DNA of 64,000 bases, from contig JAZTYY010000078.1 of assembly GCA_045637205.1 (NCBI GenBank), positions 5,315 through 69,314 on the forward strand, read 5' to 3'. Source of the DNA: RGIG4608 sp045637205 (lineage in GTDB: Bacteria; Bacillota; Clostridia; Oscillospirales; CAG-272). The translations under genes were made by a program, and so were the position numbers. Of the stretch, positions 1-8,744 are shown piece after piece. Below the pieces are notes generated by a model that ran no database searches, was not told the DNA's origin, and saw nothing but the letters and a program-made list of their open reading frames with translations. Positions within the stretch are counted from its first letter, which is position 1, and each line of letters opens with the position of its first letter.

Positions 1-357
1 ACCGGTAATACTGCTGTTGATGATTTCTTCAAAGGCAACGTTCAACTCATAAATAACTTTATGATGGCATTAGCCGAGCAGCAGATTAAAGCAGCTTTTG
101 AGCAATCAGAGAAAGAAGTTACCGACCTTCACTCGCGTATCAGCCAAGGCATGCGAGAAGCTAAGAAGAATGGTGTCAAGATTGGTCTGCCTCAAGGAAC
201 TACTCTCACTACCAAAAAAGCAGTTGAGTGTATGTCTATCATTAAGAAGCACTCAAAAGACTTTGGTGGTAGTCTTGAAGATCCCGACGTCATCAAACTT
301 TGTGGCTGCTCTAGAAACTCTTATTATAAATATAAAAAGGAAGCAAAGTCAAAGTAA
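1..357 (+). CDS. Serine recombinase/resolvase, C-terminal part (cut by left edge)
   Basis: The reading frame is open from base 1, so the true start lies outside the window. The visible 118 residues resemble the end of a serine-recombinase catalytic domain: a long E-helix with the pattern of Glu/Arg residues seen in resolvases (FEQSEKEVTDLHSRI), then a turn (KKNGVKIGLPQG) leading into a helix-turn-helix-like tail ending CGCSRNSYYKYKKEA. The catalytic serine is not in view. There is no large-serine-recombinase zinc ribbon, so a small invertase/resolvase type is likelier. It marks the left part of the window as mobile or accessory DNA. The next gene starts 9 bases after its stop. Confidence 0.75.
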   Translation, partial: TGNTAVDDFFKGNVQLINNFMMALAEQQIKAAFEQSEKEVTDLHSRISQGMREAKKNGVKIGLPQGTTLTTKKAVECMSIIKKHSKDFGGSLEDPDVIKLCGCSRNSYYKYKKEAKSK

Positions 358-366
358 GGAGTACTT

Positions 367-546
367 ATGGATAACATCAAAATCGGCGACACTGTCAAAA
401 TCATCAAAATGGATGGCGAACCACAATACACCGACCGAGAGGGCGTTATTACCCACATCGACGATGCCGGTCAAATACACGGAACCTGGGGCGGCTGCGC
501 TATCATTTCAGAGGTTGATACATATATCATAGTTAAAAGAGCTTGA
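367..546 (+). CDS. Small DUF4314-like protein (59 aa)
   Basis: This short gene has a strong AAGGAG ribosome-binding site at about 355-360. The protein begins MDNIKIGDTVKIIKMDGE and continues with a beta-rich pattern (GVITHIDDAGQIHGTWGG) that resembles the DUF4314 family of small proteins common on conjugative elements and phages of Firmicutes. The family likely folds as a small SH3-like barrel. Its function is unknown. It follows the recombinase closely and ends inside the hairpin of a terminator, so the two genes are probably co-transcribed. Confidence 0.6.
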   Translation: MDNIKIGDTVKIIKMDGEPQYTDREGVITHIDDAGQIHGTWGGCAIISEVDTYIIVKRA

Positions 547-567
547 CCGTCAAGGTCAAGCTCTTTT
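535..567 (+). terminator. Rho-independent terminator (bidirectional)
   Basis: A perfect 14-bp inverted repeat (535-548 with 554-567) with a 5-nt loop. T-rich sequence follows on the plus strand and A-rich sequence precedes it, so it can end the recombinase/DUF4314 transcript and also the convergent deformylase transcript. The stop codon of the upstream gene lies inside the stem. Confidence 0.8.
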
Positions 568-574
568 CTTCCTT

Positions 575-1000
575 TTATATTAATATACCATTGCAATGGT
601 CTACTTCATGTTGAATGATCTGTGCCGTCCATCCTGTAAAATTCTTTACATGAGTTTTCATCTCAAGAGTTTGAAACTGAACTTTAATGGTCTTATAGCG
701 TTTGCACTTGCGAGGTCCACCAAGAAGTGATAAGCATCCTTCCTCTGTTTCATATAAACCGTCCTTCTTGACAATTTCAGGGTTGAGCATTACCGTGTAA
801 GTGGGAATTCGTCCGCTCTCATCAAGAAAAGCTATGATACGCTTTCTAACACCTATCATGTTAGCTGCCATACCAACACAGCTTTCTCTGTGCGCCATCA
901 GCGTATCAAGCAAGTCCTGCGCGACCTGCATATCTTCTTTCGTTGCGACCTCCGACTTCCCTGCAAGGAATATCGGGTCGTGCATAAGTTCTTTTATCAT
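575..1000 (-). CDS. Peptide-deformylase-like protein (141 aa)
   Basis: Two of the three peptide-deformylase motifs are intact: EGCLS (motif 2, metal-binding Cys) and HEVDH (motif 3, metal-binding His and catalytic Glu). Motif 1, normally GxGLAAxQ, reads GMAANMIG, so the Gln that helps stabilise the reaction intermediate is replaced by Met. At 141 residues it lacks the C-terminal extension of housekeeping enzymes. Deformylases remove the formyl group from new N-terminal Met. Short paralogues of this kind are widespread in Clostridia and their substrates are not established. The start at 1000 follows AGGAGA and is one base from the TipAS stop, so translation is coupled. Confidence 0.85.
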   Translation of the reverse strand: MIKELMHDPIFLAGKSEVATKEDMQVAQDLLDTLMAHRESCVGMAANMIGVRKRIIAFLDESGRIPTYTVMLNPEIVKKDGLYETEEGCLSLLGGPRKCKRYKTIKVQFQTLEMKTHVKNFTGWTAQIIQHEVDHCNGILI

Positions 1001-1001
1001 A

Positions 1002-1379
1002 TCACTTCTCCTGACAGAACACTGCTATTGCCTCTGAAGCAAACTCAGCAGTTCCTTCACCGTACTTGTTAATATTTTTTTCGAATCGATCATCGGCAAC
1101 ATACATCTTGCCAAGTCCTGCGAAGATCTCGTCGGTGCATGTATAGTAGTTGGCAGTGATGTGCGACTGAAGCTTTGCAACGAGCGATTGTACCTCGTTA
1201 GAATCGGCACTCGCACCGTTCGCCTTGCACGCGGCAAACTCGGCAAAGATTGCCATCATGCCATCGTTCGCCTCTGCCCACTTCTCTTTTGTGTAGTTCT
1301 TTGTTTTCTGTTCGTGCTCACAATATGCTTCGGTATTTCCCCATTTTTTTGTGATTTCAGATTTATAATTTTTACCCAT
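1002..1379 (-). CDS. Stand-alone TipAS antibiotic-recognition domain protein (125 aa)
   Basis: The whole protein matches the TipAS fold: NTEAYCEHEQKTKNYTKE, a long helix with AIFAEFAACKANG, then VAKLQSHITANYYTCTDEIFAGLGKMYVADDRF. In TipAL-type regulators this domain binds thiopeptide antibiotics and follows a MerR DNA-binding domain. Here there is no DNA-binding part and the length fits the domain alone. The globin-like fold may bind an antibiotic or peptide as a sequestration or sensing protein. The partner gene, 1 base downstream, is deformylase-like. Start chosen at 1379 with GGAAGGT about 8 bases upstream. Confidence 0.85.
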   Translation of the reverse strand: MGKNYKSEITKKWGNTEAYCEHEQKTKNYTKEKWAEANDGMMAIFAEFAACKANGASADSNEVQSLVAKLQSHITANYYTCTDEIFAGLGKMYVADDRFEKNINKYGEGTAEFASEAIAVFCQEK

Positions 1380-1428
1380 AAATATGACCTTCCAAATTCA
1401 TGTTCTTTCAATGTCATGACAAGTATAC

Positions 1429-1474
1429 AAAAAGATCATAGGCGCATATAGATCATATCCCATATATGCGCCTA
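1429..1474 (-). terminator. Terminator of the long defence operon
   Basis: A perfect 12-bp stem (1439-1450 with 1463-1474) with a 12-nt loop is followed on the minus strand by a run of five T (1433-1429). It lies 25 bases beyond the stop of the last gene of the operon and ahead of the TipAS gene. Confidence 0.75.
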
Positions 1475-1498
1475 CTTTGTTTCTTCGCACTTACAACG

Positions 1499-3250
1499 TT
1501 AACCTGTTGCACAGTCTGATTTTGTGAAATCAAACGGTTGGCCTATTCTTGATAAGACATTACCATATTCTTTTAATAATTCTACTGTCGATAATTCATT
1601 TAACCGAGCAACTCGTTGAATTGGATATGTCAGCAAATTATCCTTAATATCAAAAGATCTCAGATATGTATCACACTCTGATATGTAATCATAAGCCTGT
1701 TTTATAGACTCTAAAGAGGTTGAAACATCCGAGCCACTAAAATGGTTATCTACCAAAAGTTTTTGGCTATATATCTTCGAAATCACCGGTTTAACCATCT
1801 CATAACGAAGTCTATAGTTCGGTGTCATAGCACAATAAAAAGTTGTTTCGCTTTCAAAGGATTCAACATCTATAGACGACATTCCATCAATCGCAAAGGC
1901 ACACAAATCGAGAAGTTCGAAAGGCAAAACTTCATAATTTTGGAAAATAACCGCAGGTCTTTTCATATCTGTTTTTTCATCGCAAAAACAAGAAAGATCA
2001 TACTTATATTTCACTTGAGGATTGTCCTTAATCTTTAACAGGATTGCTTTATCAAGTTTGCGTTTTCCATCTTTTCTTAAAACAGTATCGCAACTTTGAG
2101 TGACCAATATATAATACTGATCTTTGATTTTGAAAATATCACCAGTCGCTATTTCAGAATATCTGGCATTAACACCGATATCATACAATTCTTTTCTGCG
2201 AACATTAGCCATAATTTCATTAATAGGATGTAGATTGCCTGGTTCCTGTGGCGCTCTTTTGCAAATTTCTTGGTATAACTGAATATGTTGGCATATTTCC
2301 TCTTGCTTATTAGTCAGTAATACACCATATTCTCTATCATAAAAAATACTAACCAATCTTGCAATAAAATCAAAATGTGATTCTCCGTTAGCCTCAACCT
2401 TATTTGAAAATATGTAATCCAAGGTTTTTTGATCAATTTTCCTTAGTGCAGCAATTGTCGGATCACAACTATCTCTCAAGCAGTTTATGTAAATATCCAT
2501 CAGCATATAGCACTCCTTGCGCTTAAAACCAAAGGCTAGGCTTTTTGCAATTTTATCATAATTCTTCCCAAGCACTTTGTTTTTGCTGATGTAATAAATA
2601 AATGATGGCTGTTCTGCACCACTCTCAAGCAACAGTTGATCGAAATCTTTTGCTACATCCTCTTCTCTTTCCGAGGTGCTATTTATGGTTGTAAGCATGA
2701 ATATATACTGTTTCACTGATTGGTAAGTTTTGACTTTGTTTTTAGCAAATTCAATTCCTGCTGTGGCAGATTCACCCACATTTATAAAGCTTTTATCTAT
2801 CAACCATAAAATAGCCCCATTTGTCATGCCGGCTGATTCAGTATCATAAACTTCAGCTTCGTGTGTGTTGGAAATCGTTACGTATTTTTCAATCATACCA
2901 TCCGACTTCAGTTTTTCCAAAAAGGCCGTTATTCCCGTTCTTTCTCCTTCAAGATTCTCCTTAGCAGAAGGATATAATTTAGAGCACTCCTTAACCTGCT
3001 CAATAGTCAAGCTATCTATTAATTCTTGAACGAGTTGCGAGTGATCCATACCTAATTCTTGAAGTTCTTCAATTTCCTCCACCTTATCACTTTTTTCAAA
3101 ATCGCACATCAATGCCTTAATAACATCAAACGAAACCATGGCAGAAACAAACAATTCGTCGCGGAGTTCTTTTTCATTGGTGTCGGCGAAACAATCATCC
3201 ACACTGATAACATATTTGATATTCTCTAACTCAAATAATCTATTTAGCAT
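1499..3250 (-). CDS. Receiver-like partner protein of the dual-GHKL ATPase (583 aa)
   Basis: The N-terminal about 230 residues show the landmarks of a response-regulator receiver fold, spread over a longer chain: an acidic pair D18-D19 after a hydrophobic strand (YVISVDDC), a candidate phosphoacceptor D152 (LWLIDKSF), a Thr pair after the next strand (T187/T188, FMLTT) and a Lys (K223, YYISKNK). An insertion of about 100 residues separates the first and second landmarks. The C-terminal half has no DNA-binding motif I recognise; it includes GDIFKIKDQYYILVTQSCD, which is beta-rich. The gene lies 21 bases after the dual-ATPase gene and has GGGAGG before its ATG. I infer that it receives phosphate or a conformational signal from that ATPase. 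No effector is recognisable. Confidence 0.55.
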   Translation of the reverse strand: MLNRLFELENIKYVISVDDCFADTNEKELRDELFVSAMVSFDVIKALMCDFEKSDKVEEIEELQELGMDHSQLVQELIDSLTIEQVKECSKLYPSAKENLEGERTGITAFLEKLKSDGMIEKYVTISNTHEAEVYDTESAGMTNGAILWLIDKSFINVGESATAGIEFAKNKVKTYQSVKQYIFMLTTINSTSEREEDVAKDFDQLLLESGAEQPSFIYYISKNKVLGKNYDKIAKSLAFGFKRKECYMLMDIYINCLRDSCDPTIAALRKIDQKTLDYIFSNKVEANGESHFDFIARLVSIFYDREYGVLLTNKQEEICQHIQLYQEICKRAPQEPGNLHPINEIMANVRRKELYDIGVNARYSEIATGDIFKIKDQYYILVTQSCDTVLRKDGKRKLDKAILLKIKDNPQVKYKYDLSCFCDEKTDMKRPAVIFQNYEVLPFELLDLCAFAIDGMSSIDVESFESETTFYCAMTPNYRLRYEMVKPVISKIYSQKLLVDNHFSGSDVSTSLESIKQAYDYISECDTYLRSFDIKDNLLTYPIQRVARLNELSTVELLKEYGNVLSRIGQPFDFTKSDCATG

Positions 3251-3271
3251 TTAAACGTCCTCCCAAAACAA

Positions 3272-5797
3272 TTACTTAATTGTAGCGGTAAGATCTATTT
3301 CAAACTTAAATAGATTTCCAAACTGATTTCGTTCACCTAACAAGCGAATTCTTGAAGAATGATATTTGAGATTGTTGGCAACTATATAAAGGCCGAGACC
3401 TCTGCCCTTGGCCTTTTTAGTTTCAAATGGCTCAAAAAGTCTGTTTTCTATATCCCTACTTATACCAACTCCGTTATCATATACAACCACTATTCCCTTG
3501 CCAACGCACTCGACAGTAAATGATTTCTCTTCAACAAGCTCATTTTTCTTAGAGAAGTCTAACCAATATTCGGAATTGTTGAAAAGATTATCAAATACTT
3601 GGTTTAACATGCCGCGGTTAACAGTAACCATAAAATCATTAGGAACGTTTATTGTATAATTGATTTCATCAGCCTTGCATCTCTCATAATAAAAACTATG
3701 ATGTTCTTCTATGAATTCCTTAAACGAAAATGTTTGCTTTTCAGATCTAACAAATTTCAATCCAGGATTGAAATACGACATCTGCTTTCTGAGTGAATCC
3801 AATGCATGGTTCACATAGTGGATATGCTTAACCAAGACATCTAATGTTATACTTTGGGTGTTAGCAATAATAGAATTGTTTTTTGTCCGTATATTTCTTA
3901 TGGAAGAATCAAATTCATGCGAGAACATCTCGACAGAAATTCCCAATCCTGCCAATTCAAACAAATCCTGTAATCGCACATTGACTTTTTCAAAATCATA
4001 AGTTATAGATTCCACTTGTTGAGCAAGGAATTTTTGCGTTTCCAATAGTTGAGCATACGTATCTGACAATTGCTTAATGTTTTCATACACTTGATCAAAC
4101 GAAGCCTTGGTCTCAGGTAATATGAAAGGAATTTCCTCTATCTCAGCTTTTACAGATGAACATGCCTCTAAAGTTTCACTCATTAATCTCGTTTGAGCTA
4201 CAGTTCTTTCATATGTCGTTTCTAATTTGTCTTTTACTCTCACCACGGTTGGCTCAAATGATGCAGAAGGATTGCTTGGATCCGCCGTAGTGCTTATAGC
4301 CTGCTGCAAATATTCACGCATTGCAGCATTCAATTTATTTCGATTTTTATTAATTCTCTTTATGGAATCAGTCAGTATTTTCTTAAAAGTACGGAAATAA
4401 TTGTCCTCTACGAAACCTTCACGGTTAGTAGTTTCTTTCAAAACAGAATTATGATCTCCCGTTAGGTATACACAACCTATAACACTATCGTTTCTAAAAT
4501 CAAAGAATGATCCGGTTGTTTTCGAAGAAGAAGACAATCCCAGCCAGTCACCACCATCTCCTTCACCAAACCCCTGAACAATAAATCCATCTCTAACTAC
4601 TTTAATACCATGGAATCTTTCTATAAACTCTTTGTATTCCGTCTGACTTATCAGCTCGGAGTAACTTATTAAGTGATAAAAATCATCCAAAAACGTTTTG
4701 TCTAATGTGTATTCATATATTTCACATTCAAACCGACCAGGATCTGCGGAAGATGCGTTTCCTTTCTCGCCATAAACGAGCTCCTCAAAAAGGCATTCAT
4801 CAGCTGATGTGAAAACATCTTTTTCTTCCGCATGATAATCAAAGTGCGATAAAGTTGTTTTCCATACATTCCAAAAATCATCCAACGAGGATCTATTCAT
4901 AGAGAATGCATTTTGAAGAATTTGTTTAATCATATCTCTATTATAGAAAAATGATGATGTGTAGAATGAATTTAACACACTTTTTCCCGCTTCATAGGAA
5001 ATAGTATGCTTAGCTCTAGCTCGCAAAAGCAGATCCTCAAAAATCGTATCTATTGGTTCTATAGATTGACCATTAACACTAGCCAATACTCTAAAACTAT
5101 TCTCTTTACTTCTAAATGGGGAAACTATTTTATTTATACTATTGCTAAGAATATTAATCTGTTCTTGACTATTCCAAAGATCACTATTAATTAAATCCTT
5201 TATTACAATTCGCGTATACGACTTACTATCTTCTACGCTACGCTCATTTATAGTAACCGGGATTTGATCAATAGTGGTGTTCTTTAAGAAGTCACCCCAA
5301 GGAATAGTAACCGTATATTCAATATAAGAATTCTCGGACTTGGTAATCATCTGCATATATCTACCCAGCTTTTGAACAGACAATCGTCCTAATCCTTTGT
5401 CACCAAGTGGATAGCGATGATATTTAGGTGTTGTTTTTTTCTCCTTTTTCATTTTCTTCTTGGGAGAATTGGACAACGTCAACCAGCCATTAACGATCGT
5501 CTGCAAATCCATTCCGCATCCGTTATCTGCAAGCTCTATTTTACCCCGACATGAAATTTCGTTTATAATTTCCTCGTAGTTGGTATCAATAGTCAAGGAA
5601 CAAAACTTCGCATCTGCATCGTATGCATTTTTAATCAACTCTGATAATGCTGTAACTTCATCAGCAATCAAAGATTCTCCAAGCTTGTAAATTAGAGATG
5701 CATGAACACGAAACACCGCCGTCTTTTCATCAAACTTAGACACATCAGATTCGTAATAATCAGAGTTGCTATCAAACAATGAAAGTTGATCATTCAT
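3272..5797 (-). CDS. Dual GHKL (Hsp90/MORC-like plus histidine-kinase-like) ATPase (841 aa)
   Basis: Two complete GHKL ATP-binding modules are visible. The N-terminal one has an N-box (LSELIKNAYDAD, 51-62), G1 (DNGCGMD, 91-97) and G2 (GDKGLGR, 132-138), typical of Hsp90/MutL/MORC-like ATPases. The C-terminal one has an N-box (about 731-742), G1 (DNGVGI, 774-779), an F-box (FEPF) and G2 (GRGLGLYIV, 798-806), typical of sensor histidine kinases. Between them is a coiled coil (about 540-610) and an H-box-like FSHEFDSSIRNI with His627. No membrane segment or signal peptide is present, so it is cytosolic. The methyltransferase gene upstream overlaps it by 8 bases and the receiver-like gene follows. 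Prokaryotic MutL/MORC-type ATPases are known in restriction-modification neighbourhoods. This one could signal by phosphotransfer, by ATP-driven clamping on DNA, or both. Confidence 0.8.
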   Translation of the reverse strand: MNDQLSLFDSNSDYYESDVSKFDEKTAVFRVHASLIYKLGESLIADEVTALSELIKNAYDADAKFCSLTIDTNYEEIINEISCRGKIELADNGCGMDLQTIVNGWLTLSNSPKKKMKKEKKTTPKYHRYPLGDKGLGRLSVQKLGRYMQMITKSENSYIEYTVTIPWGDFLKNTTIDQIPVTINERSVEDSKSYTRIVIKDLINSDLWNSQEQINILSNSINKIVSPFRSKENSFRVLASVNGQSIEPIDTIFEDLLLRARAKHTISYEAGKSVLNSFYTSSFFYNRDMIKQILQNAFSMNRSSLDDFWNVWKTTLSHFDYHAEEKDVFTSADECLFEELVYGEKGNASSADPGRFECEIYEYTLDKTFLDDFYHLISYSELISQTEYKEFIERFHGIKVVRDGFIVQGFGEGDGGDWLGLSSSSKTTGSFFDFRNDSVIGCVYLTGDHNSVLKETTNREGFVEDNYFRTFKKILTDSIKRINKNRNKLNAAMREYLQQAISTTADPSNPSASFEPTVVRVKDKLETTYERTVAQTRLMSETLEACSSVKAEIEEIPFILPETKASFDQVYENIKQLSDTYAQLLETQKFLAQQVESITYDFEKVNVRLQDLFELAGLGISVEMFSHEFDSSIRNIRTKNNSIIANTQSITLDVLVKHIHYVNHALDSLRKQMSYFNPGLKFVRSEKQTFSFKEFIEEHHSFYYERCKADEINYTINVPNDFMVTVNRGMLNQVFDNLFNNSEYWLDFSKKNELVEEKSFTVECVGKGIVVVYDNGVGISRDIENRLFEPFETKKAKGRGLGLYIVANNLKYHSSRIRLLGERNQFGNLFKFEIDLTATIK

Positions 5798-7169
5798 TTA
5801 TCGTTTCCTCCCTTGTAAAAACTAATATATGTTCTCGAGTCATAGTCGTTTGAGATGCTTGTTCATCCCCTGTATAAGCACTTATTTCGGGCATTCTCTT
5901 GTTCAAGATTTTTCTTGAGAAACTTGTAACCGGCGCCATATTATAGTGAGCCGCTAATTCTACCATTATATTATTCATATAAATCTCTTGTTTTGCTATT
6001 TTCCTATTTCCCAAAGTCCACACTGATACAGCTCCGGATTTCATTCTATTAGAAATAGCTGAAAGGAAATTATCATAATCACTATAAAATGCCACCATTT
6101 TATTTACTTGCTTTTCTGCGTGTTCTCTAATATAGTCACGCTGTTGTTTTAATGTTGCAGATCGGAGCAATACGCGTTCTCTTTCTACGGTCATTGAGCT
6201 TTTGGTTGATTTTCCTCCCAAAGATACATTATCTATACCATAAAGCGTGGCCAAGACCGTCTCATCAAAATTATCATCTATATCCAAACAATTTATCCAC
6301 CTCAAAGGCATAACTGAATATTGGCCATATGAAACGGTAGTATGATTATCCCCATATGGAGGTGATGTTAATATCAAATCAAATTTTCGTCTGGTTTTCT
6401 TCAAATATTGAATAGAATCTCCTAAAACAATCTGAACATCGCCCTTATATCTATTCCCTTCTTTCTTTATATATCCAGATTTATTTAATGTGTTATAAAA
6501 CGAAATGTATTTTTCCACATTAAAATCTAGGGTATTATAAAAAATTTCTATTGCATCTTTATCGTAATTCTCAATGTCCTTTTCTTCTTTTATATGCAAT
6601 TTGTAAGTACAATCTCTTGAATTAGATACGATTCGAACAACCTCGCAAAACGTTGCCCAAAAGAAACGTCTAAACACAACATCGGTTTCTTTTAATATGT
6701 TGAGACGAATCAACGACAAATCTGCTATTGCCTTTTCTGTAAACCATTTATCTATACCATTAAAGCTGTGCTTAGGAACATCATTTGCAAATGTAGCTAT
6801 AGATTGTTTCAAGGCTTCTGATTTTTGCTGTAATGTCTTAATCTCAACAATCGTTGTTTTTACTTTGCACAAAAGAATCGCTAACGGATTTACATCAACA
6901 CCAACTATGTCTAATCCTCGCAACATACCTTCTACTAGAATAGTTCCAGATCCTGCAAAAGGATCTAACAAACAAGGCTTTGGGTTTTCCAAATTCAAGA
7001 GACAGACATCCAATATTTCCCTTTGCATCTTTGGAACCATCATCGCCGGATAGGTACAAAAACCATGTACATAATCTCTTTCGCTTTTACTATTGCCCCT
7101 ATAATCCCAGTGATCCTCTGATTCCAGTGTTAATTGATTGAATTTTGTTTTCAAATTTTCTATACTCAT
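5790..7169 (-). CDS. DNA amino-methyltransferase (N4-cytosine/N6-adenine type)
   Basis: Motif I (DPFAGSGT, about residues 69-76, followed by DIVGVDVNP) binds S-adenosylmethionine. The catalytic motif IV reads TSPPY (about 268-272). SPPY favours N4-cytosine, but N6-adenine cannot be excluded. About 190 residues separate motifs I and IV and could hold target recognition. I place the start at the ATG at 7169 (MSIENLKTK) because GGTGG lies just before it and the upstream ATG at 7190 has no ribosome-binding site. The stop overlaps the dual-ATPase start by 8 bases, which implies tight coupling. A 6-bp inverted repeat (ATCGAC/GTCGAT) precedes the gene in a 137-base gap. Confidence 0.85.
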   Translation of the reverse strand: MSIENLKTKFNQLTLESEDHWDYRGNSKSERDYVHGFCTYPAMMVPKMQREILDVCLLNLENPKPCLLDPFAGSGTILVEGMLRGLDIVGVDVNPLAILLCKVKTTIVEIKTLQQKSEALKQSIATFANDVPKHSFNGIDKWFTEKAIADLSLIRLNILKETDVVFRRFFWATFCEVVRIVSNSRDCTYKLHIKEEKDIENYDKDAIEIFYNTLDFNVEKYISFYNTLNKSGYIKKEGNRYKGDVQIVLGDSIQYLKKTRRKFDLILTSPPYGDNHTTVSYGQYSVMPLRWINCLDIDDNFDETVLATLYGIDNVSLGGKSTKSSMTVERERVLLRSATLKQQRDYIREHAEKQVNKMVAFYSDYDNFLSAISNRMKSGAVSVWTLGNRKIAKQEIYMNNIMVELAAHYNMAPVTSFSRKILNKRMPEISAYTGDEQASQTTMTREHILVFTREETINE

Positions 7170-7306
7170 TTTTTCCACCACAAGAAACATCGACTATAGT
7201 GATGTCGATAATTCTTTTGCCTTCTCTCTATTCTTCGGGAATGTATTACAGTTGATAACCAATATATGCGCCAATCAAGAAGTTCGTTGAATAGCACACA
7301 AACACC

Positions 7307-7693
7307 TTATTTAAATATTTCTGATATAGTTCTCAATATTTCTTGGTCTGCCGGGCAGAACTCGAAATTCGGTATTTCACTCGCTGCGATCCATTTAATA
7401 TCGTTGTGTTCTAATTTTTGCGGTTCACCTTTGGATATGGTAGCGTTGAATAATGTTAGATGTACTGTCAAGTCGGGATACTCATGGACTACATCCATAA
7501 ATATGTCACCAACAGATAGCGTCACCCGAAGCTCTTCTCTACAGTCGCGAATTAGCGCTTGCTCTTTTGTTTCTCCTGGCTCGACCTTGCCACCAACGAA
7601 CTCCCAAAGAAGTCCTCTCGCCTTGTGAGCCGGACGTTGGCAAATCATAAATTTATTGTTTTTCCATATAAGAGCTGCAACAACTTCTGTCAT
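7307..7693 (-). CDS. Nudix hydrolase, MutT/8-oxo-dGTPase-like (128 aa)
   Basis: A Nudix box is visible as GGKVEPGETKEQALIRDCREE. Compared with Gx5Ex7REUxEExGU, the RE is RD and the late Gly is Arg, but the metal-binding Glu residues are kept. The fold and length match MutT-type enzymes that hydrolyse oxidised or modified nucleoside triphosphates. I take MTEVVAAL at 7693 as the start because GGAGG lies 8 bases upstream; a start at 7720 would add nine residues. In an operon with three DNA methyltransferases it may cleanse a modified nucleotide or simply be a passenger. Confidence 0.85.
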   Translation of the reverse strand: MTEVVAALIWKNNKFMICQRPAHKARGLLWEFVGGKVEPGETKEQALIRDCREELRVTLSVGDIFMDVVHEYPDLTVHLTLFNATISKGEPQKLEHNDIKWIAASEIPNFEFCPADQEILRTISEIFK

Positions 7694-7729
7694 GCCAACA
7701 CCTCCAAGCAAGTATTTCAAATCGTCCTA

Positions 7730-8632
7730 TCAAATCTTCTTAAAGAAATCTACATCAATTTCATATGTAGTAATCGGTTTGACTCCAATCCCATATTCAG
7801 CAATCTTATTTATGAATTCTTCTCCATCGATAAGATCAATTTGCTGCTTGCCAGGATTTGATGCCTCTTCTTTAGCTGCTTTTGAAAAAGAACCTGTAGT
7901 AATCATAACACCCTTTTCAATATCGGTCGTCAAGGATCCACGAAAATCACGAATTTCGCCTGCTCCAACTAAACCTTTATACCTTTTGCATTGAAAAGCA
8001 ACGTTAAAACTGAAAATACCGTTAATTCGCAGTTTTCCTGTTCCATCAATTCCACCGTCTCCAGACTTCTTAGTAACCTCTACCTGAGAAAAACCACATT
8101 CTCGAAGCAATCTTTGAGATAATCTTTCAAAGGCATATGGATCCATGTTTTGAAGTACTTCTGCTAGTTGTTCTCTCCATGGCTTTGCCTCGTCAGGATA
8201 TTCCGCATAATCGTTTGTAGGATCATCATCCTCAGGAACGTTTCTTGCGACCCACGGAGCGTTTTGGGCTGCCTTATTGCCGGACTTATTTCGATTATTC
8301 TGTACTACTGAATCAACAATAACTTTGCTGTCAATTGTATCAACCGAAACATAATCCGGTCTAATTGTCCAAACGCCTCTAGCACTATTCTCAATTACTC
8401 CGTAAAGTCTAAGGTAGGTACGTGCCCAATCTGCTTGATAGGATAGCTCAGATTTATTAGTTCGTCCCTTGTGCAAAATATCAACCACTTCATCGGGAAT
8501 TTTCATGTCCAAAATAATCTGATCCAATATTTCTTCATTCTTTCCCGATCCACCAAGCTTCTTTAAAGCAATGAAAGTGGGAAGTATAAGCTGACCATAT
8601 CTAGGAATTCTTTTATCTATCTTTTGTCTCAT
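7730..8632 (-). CDS. mrr: Mrr-family restriction endonuclease (300 aa)
   Basis: The N-terminal 90 residues form the winged-helix Mrr_N domain. The C-terminal half (about 160-285) is the Mrr catalytic domain of the PD-(D/E)XK fold, with D196 in GDGGIDG and Q214-x-K216 in AFQCKRYKG. Such enzymes cut methylated or otherwise modified DNA (type IV) or act as type II nucleases. Start chosen at 8632 after CAGGAG. In an operon that itself methylates DNA, its target must differ from the marks made by the neighbours, or it may be regulated by them. Confidence in the family is high; substrate is unknown. Confidence 0.88.
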   Translation of the reverse strand: MRQKIDKRIPRYGQLILPTFIALKKLGGSGKNEEILDQIILDMKIPDEVVDILHKGRTNKSELSYQADWARTYLRLYGVIENSARGVWTIRPDYVSVDTIDSKVIVDSVVQNNRNKSGNKAAQNAPWVARNVPEDDDPTNDYAEYPDEAKPWREQLAEVLQNMDPYAFERLSQRLLRECGFSQVEVTKKSGDGGIDGTGKLRINGIFSFNVAFQCKRYKGLVGAGEIRDFRGSLTTDIEKGVMITTGSFSKAAKEEASNPGKQQIDLIDGEEFINKIAEYGIGVKPITTYEIDVDFFKKI

Positions 8633-8744
8633 ACATTACTCCTGATTTAATAAAAAGTTATTGTGCAAATTAAACCCAAGTTACTTAAAAGCAAAATCTG
8701 TTACTTGAATTTTTATTAAAAGACACAGACCTTTTATATTTTCC

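Noticed and set aside
98..532. Plus-strand frame of 144 aa overlapping the recombinase end
   Set aside because: It is an out-of-frame reading across two genes and the terminator approach, with low-complexity Ser/Leu content. The recombinase and DUF4314-like frames have family patterns and ribosome-binding sites.
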